Below are positions 60,858-64,000 of a stretch of 64,000 bases of DNA, piece after piece. This DNA comes from Bryoerythrophyllum caledonicum. Its lineage: Eukaryota > Streptophyta > Bryopsida > Pottiales > Pottiaceae. Positions within the stretch are counted from its first letter, which is position 1. The number at the start of each line of letters is the position of its first letter. The position numbers and the translations under genes are program-made. The stretch lies in NCBI GenBank assembly GCA_963971425.1, contig OZ020518.1:12592190-12656189 (forward strand), given 5' to 3'. Under the pieces are notes generated by a model that worked only from the letters and a program-made list of their open reading frames with translations, searched no databases and was not told the origin of the DNA.

Positions 60858-62549
60858 ATGTCTCATGCTCATGCCGCCTCAACCTCTAGGGTAGTTGAAT
60901 TCATGGAAGTAGTGGAAGAAAGTGCTTGTGACACGGTTTCTACACAAAAAAGGTCTAATGGTGATGTCACGTCATCCCCAAGCCAAAAGAAGGTCCAGGC
61001 AACTAGTTTGCCCCGACCTCTATATTGGTTGGGGTTTAACACTCTAAACACTATAGCTATGAGAAGTGAGAGTCCAAAAGAACCAATTCATACTGTCAAT
61101 GAACTTGTGGGGATGGGTATGAGTGAGAAAGAGGCAAAGGAGAGGGTAGAAGCTCTTCCCTCTTTTCCCTACGTCTCTCAAGAAGAATGGCCTTCAAAAA
61201 GAACAGACGGGAAAGAAGGTCATCATTTCAACCTAACGCAACTTCCTAGTGAAGTTGAAGTCGATAGTAATGGATTTGCTCTTGATTACCATGTTGCGGT
61301 CTCTTTCCAACTAGGAGACTTAGAAGTGTGGACAAAAGATGTCGTCCAAGAGATGGTACGAGAACGATTAAATGACATAAAAATTGAACTTGGGGAAATC
61401 TTGGGCGAACCGCTAGCTATCATGTGTTATCACAAAACCAATAGATGGAGTGGCACTATTAAGATTCATCTAAAGAATCCGAAGGTAGATGGGGTGGGAC
61501 TTCTTCGTGGCATCCGCCCATTTATTTTAACTCTCGCGGAAGGAATTCCAATTCGTGGGAAGGTTTGCAAGAGTTATGACTCTTTGGCCTTTGCAAACCT
61601 TCTCTCCGTCAAAATATCGGGCCCTAATCTTGTCAATCAACACTGGTATAAACTCCACGAAGAAATAGTCCACGAGGGTTTTGCAAGGGGATTTGACTAT
61701 GAAATTACCGATGTCCAAAAAAGGGTAGATCTAGAATTTGCATGGGTGAAAACCCCCTCTCCTGAACAAGCTCAAAAAATCAAAGAACACAAAGTTGCAC
61801 TTAACCACGAAATCTTTACACCATACTTTGCAACCAAAGGAAAAATGAGTGACGAAGACAAGGCTAAAAAGAATGCATTACTTCTTATAGCAAAAAATTT
61901 AAACAAGATAAAAAACGTAGAAGACTTAGAAAAAAGTCTTGAGACGTATTTTGGCAAGGAGAATGTGAAGGATGTGTTCTTCAAGATGGAGCATGGCAAA
62001 CATGTTGGAATTTGCAACATTCATTGTCTTAACCCCGCAGTTTACAAAAAACATGTCAACACAAGCGGGAAAATCTTAGGCAAATATGTTGAGTTTACTC
62101 CCCACCCCAAGAGTTTGAACGGAACGAGTGCACCATCCACTGAACTCATCACCAAATGGGGATTTACCGATGTCAATTCCGCAGTAGCCAACGCAGTGAT
62201 TGCACTCGAAAACGCTCCCAAGGTTGGATTTTCAAGAGAAGAATTACAACGAATGGTTCAAAGTGAAGTGAAGCGCGGCACCGACCACACCATCATAGAA
62301 GTTCGACGGGAGATGGCCGTAATGAAGCAAGAAATTGTTGAGGAGGCACGCCAATATGTGGACACAGTCCAAACGATATCCACCCGAACATTGCGAGGAG
62401 AGATGAGCACACTCCGGATGAATCTCATCCAACTTCTTGAGAATCACGAAGCAGAGGCGTTTGAACGGGAAGTCGAAGCATCCAAGGAAGAAGAGACATC
62501 TCATCGTAGTTTGTCCATCATGGAGAAACAAATGGACATGACAAACTAG
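60858..62549 (+). CDS. ORF1-like protein with RRM-like region and coiled coil
   Basis: 563 residues from the ATG at 60,858, which follows an acceptor-like TTTGTTATTGCAG. A Ser/Thr-rich start leads into PRPLYWLGFNTLNTIAMRSE, a UBA-like VNELVGMGMSEKEAKERVEA, and LPSEVEVDSNGFALDYHVAV. Then comes WTKDVVQEMVRERLNDIKIE with ITKIH-like strands. A second alpha/beta block, LLLIAKNLNKIKNVEDLEKS...GICNIHCLN, VYKKHVNTSGKILGKYVEFT, resembles an RRM. The last 100 residues are a charged helix. No zinc knuckle is seen. Upstream, the frame stays open back to 60,036 through an AT-rich stretch that begins at GTCAG|GTACTT (60,291) and may be an intron. The likely role is nucleic-acid chaperone/binding for a LINE; the family was not identified. 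Confidence 0.65.
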   Translation: MSHAHAASTSRVVEFMEVVEESACDTVSTQKRSNGDVTSSPSQKKVQATSLPRPLYWLGFNTLNTIAMRSESPKEPIHTVNELVGMGMSEKEAKERVEALPSFPYVSQEEWPSKRTDGKEGHHFNLTQLPSEVEVDSNGFALDYHVAVSFQLGDLEVWTKDVVQEMVRERLNDIKIELGEILGEPLAIMCYHKTNRWSGTIKIHLKNPKVDGVGLLRGIRPFILTLAEGIPIRGKVCKSYDSLAFANLLSVKISGPNLVNQHWYKLHEEIVHEGFARGFDYEITDVQKRVDLEFAWVKTPSPEQAQKIKEHKVALNHEIFTPYFATKGKMSDEDKAKKNALLLIAKNLNKIKNVEDLEKSLETYFGKENVKDVFFKMEHGKHVGICNIHCLNPAVYKKHVNTSGKILGKYVEFTPHPKSLNGTSAPSTELITKWGFTDVNSAVANAVIALENAPKVGFSREELQRMVQSEVKRGTDHTIIEVRREMAVMKQEIVEEARQYVDTVQTISTRTLRGEMSTLRMNLIQLLENHEAEAFEREVEASKEEETSHRSLSIMEKQMDMTN

Positions 62550-62812
62550 TTGTGTCCACCATCGCGATGGTATATTATATAGTAGTGTGTTATACTTATG
62601 TAAAAAAATTCAAAAAATATATAAAACTTCAAAAGACAAATAAATATTACTCCTCCAATAGTATATATTTCAATATTACACCAAAAAACAAAAACAAAAA
62701 ACAAAACCAAATTCTTAAAAATAAACAAAACTATATAATATATCTCTATATTTTATCAAAATTCAAACACAAAATACAAACAAGACATAAGAAAAAGAAC
62801 AAAACAAACAAC

Positions 62813-63746
62813 TTAACCCCTAAAGGACCAAACGTCCCCCCGGGGTCATTTTGGATTTTGGGCATGTACCTACAATTCGAAAAAAAATCCTTTTTTAATC
62901 AACTTTTTTTTCAAGATAGGATTTGATAAGAGCTTCGTGGAGACATTTTTTAATTTTTTTTTGGATTTGTGGTTTGAAAGTTAGTACCACTTAAAGCCAA
63001 AAGTGGGGACTCCGGGCACCTACAAAATTTTTGACAAAAGTTTCTATTGACATTGAGATTTTTCACACTTGTAAAGAATATTTCCTTATTCGGAAATTTT
63101 CAAAAAAAAATCTTGTCTTTAGTGTAAAAAGGCATTTTATTCCAAGTCAAACATTTTCACTCATTCTCGGGCAACGGGGGAAAAAAACTTCATCTTTTCT
63201 ACATAAAACCTAGAGATCTTCATATTTTTCACTTTTTTTTTTTTCAACAACAATATATGGTGAATACCTTCTAATTGACCGTTCGGATTATCATTTGACT
63301 ACGTACGTAGTTCACAAAAGAATAAAACGTGAAATGGCAATTTTTGAACCTCCACTCCTTGCACACTTGTTTTGAATATGCTACACTCCTTTTTTACCTC
63401 TAAAAATTGGTGTGTTGGGAAATAACATCATGCTTAAGACAATGGTAAAAGATTTAGACCTTGTACAATGCAAAAATTTGATACAAAATGAAGTCAAAGT
63501 CAGCTGATCTACTCAACGCAGGGATGAAAATGAACCATTGTTTTGACTTTAAACACTAAAATCTATCAATCCGTGCGGTGGATCGCAACCAAAATTTGAT
63601 GGCATGTTTATGTGGAAGTCTATTTTAAGATCTTACGGTTGGAAATTGGAAATTCACTTTAAAATGTGATTTTCATGTCTCTTTTTGACAGTGGCAGTTT
63701 TGGACTGGTTTTTGAGCGAATTAGGTCGTGGTCCTTTAGGGGTTAA
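62813..63746 (-). repeat. TTAA-ended MITE-like element, copy C
   Basis: Ends TTAACCCCTAAAGGACCA and TGGTCCTTTAGGGGTTAA are perfect inverted repeats of 18 bp. The body is the reverse complement of copy A (867-1818), for example AAAATTGGTGTG and CCTAGAGATCTTCATATTTT. It is inserted between the two frames of the LINE-like element. Confidence 0.88.
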
Positions 63747-63748
63747 TA

Positions 63749-64000
63749 CATAACACAAACAATCCCTACACAATTATAATATATACACTACAACACACAT
63801 TTGACACATCCACCCTCCTTCATAGATGTGGAGACATTGAACAAAATCCAGGCCCAATGCCTAATCTCCTAAAAACACATCCACCACTACATAAACGACG
63901 AGCAAAAACATATTTTATTCCTAGTACCATTAAATTACACCTTGAATATCAACATCTAGCAAAATCTTTTGCACCTTTCCTCAACCCGAATCATGAGCAA
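63749..64000 (+). CDS. ORF2 start with 2A ribosome-skipping motif (partial)
   Basis: The frame runs without a stop to the window edge. It reads STLLHRCGDIEQNPGP then MPNLLKTHPPLHKRRAKTYF. The core GDIEQNPGP (63,830-63,856) fits the 2A consensus GD-V/I-E-x-NPGP, preceded by the usual LL hydrophobic stretch. Family knowledge: 2A makes the ribosome skip the Gly-Pro bond, releasing the upstream peptide; 2A is known at the N-terminus of some LINE ORF2 proteins. No start codon is seen before the motif in this frame; the upstream sequence is broken by the MITE. The downstream domain (endonuclease or RT) is outside the window. Confidence 0.6.

Larger units (their letters stand above)
60039..64000 (+). 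mobile_element. LINE-like retroelement (ORF1 and start of ORF2), runs off the window
   Basis: An RRM-like, coiled-coil ORF1 (60,858-62,549) is followed by a second frame that opens with a 2A motif (63,830-63,856) and continues to the window edge. This is the arrangement of several non-LTR retrotransposon families. A TTAA-ended MITE (62,813-63,746) lies between the ORFs, and the CACTA element sits in the upstream part, so the LINE is older than both. No reverse transcriptase is within the window; the assignment rests on ORF1 type, ORF order and 2A. Confidence 0.6.

Noticed and set aside
1-64000. tRNA, rRNA and snRNA genes
   Set aside because: I looked for B-box-like GGTTCRAATCC words and cloverleaf contexts on both strands and saw none convincing; a covariance-model scan would be decisive.

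Overview
The window is nuclear DNA of a streptophyte plant, most likely a non-seed lineage such as a bryophyte, charophyte alga or lycophyte; the species cannot be named from sequence alone. The evidence is spliceosomal GT-AG introns, degenerate TTTAGGG telomere-type repeats, three plant housekeeping genes (DEAD-box helicase RH24, TONNEAU1, a ZFPL1-type Golgi protein), a TIR-NBS-LRR resistance gene with a non-angiosperm-looking TIR, and many plant-type DNA transposons in AT-rich spacers. I could rebuild four multi-exon genes codon by codon with matching intron phases, so those models are firm in structure although function is by family resemblance.

Layout. 1-1.9 kb: AT-rich repeat DNA and a 0.95-kb TTAA-ended MITE. 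2.6-7.5 kb (+): RH24, 8 coding exons. 9.2-12.3 kb (-): decayed Mutator-like element with a SWIM finger. 13.9-18.5 kb (+): TON1, 12 coding exons with one GC-AG intron. 19.9-21.9 kb: decayed Tc1-like DD34E element between copies of a dispersed repeat. 22.5-26.7 kb (+): decayed Helitron Rep/helicase. 29.8-30.5 kb (-): frameshifted F-box gene. 31.8-34.1 kb (-): ZFPL1, 9 exons. 35.0-35.5 kb: Helitron helicase scrap and interstitial telomere-like repeats. 35.6-41.8 kb: full-length PIF/Harbinger with matching inverted ends, a TAA target duplication and both expected genes (each with in-frame stops). 45.0-52.7 kb (-): a defence locus with a TIR-only gene, a possible small secreted protein and a 1767-residue TNL. 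53.1-54.1 kb: a 321-bp tandem triplication upstream of the TNL. 54.4-64 kb: a LINE-like retroelement (ORF1 and the 2A-tagged start of ORF2) interrupted by a 3.9-kb CACTA element and a second TTAA-ended MITE.

Most notable items. (1) The TNL carries an N-terminal pair of cysteine modules resembling the second half of the ZF-HD zinc finger plus a KKRKLD nuclear signal, ahead of its TIR: a candidate integrated decoy or DNA-contact domain. Its LRR exon holds about 14 near-identical 45-residue modules, a sign of recent expansion. A TIR-only gene with its own TATA box lies about 1 kb beyond, and a stretch from its 3' edge recurs inverted about 9 kb away, bracketing the locus. (2) The CACTA element has captured a piece of a DICER-LIKE gene with its intron boundaries still in phase. 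(3) A perfect 2A ribosome-skipping motif (GDIEQNPGP) opens the frame that runs off the right edge after an RRM-like ORF1.

The housekeeping genes are unrelated to each other in pathway (splicing-type RNA helicase, cortical microtubule/division-plane protein, cis-Golgi membrane protein). The only functional cluster visible is the TNL plus TIR-only pair.
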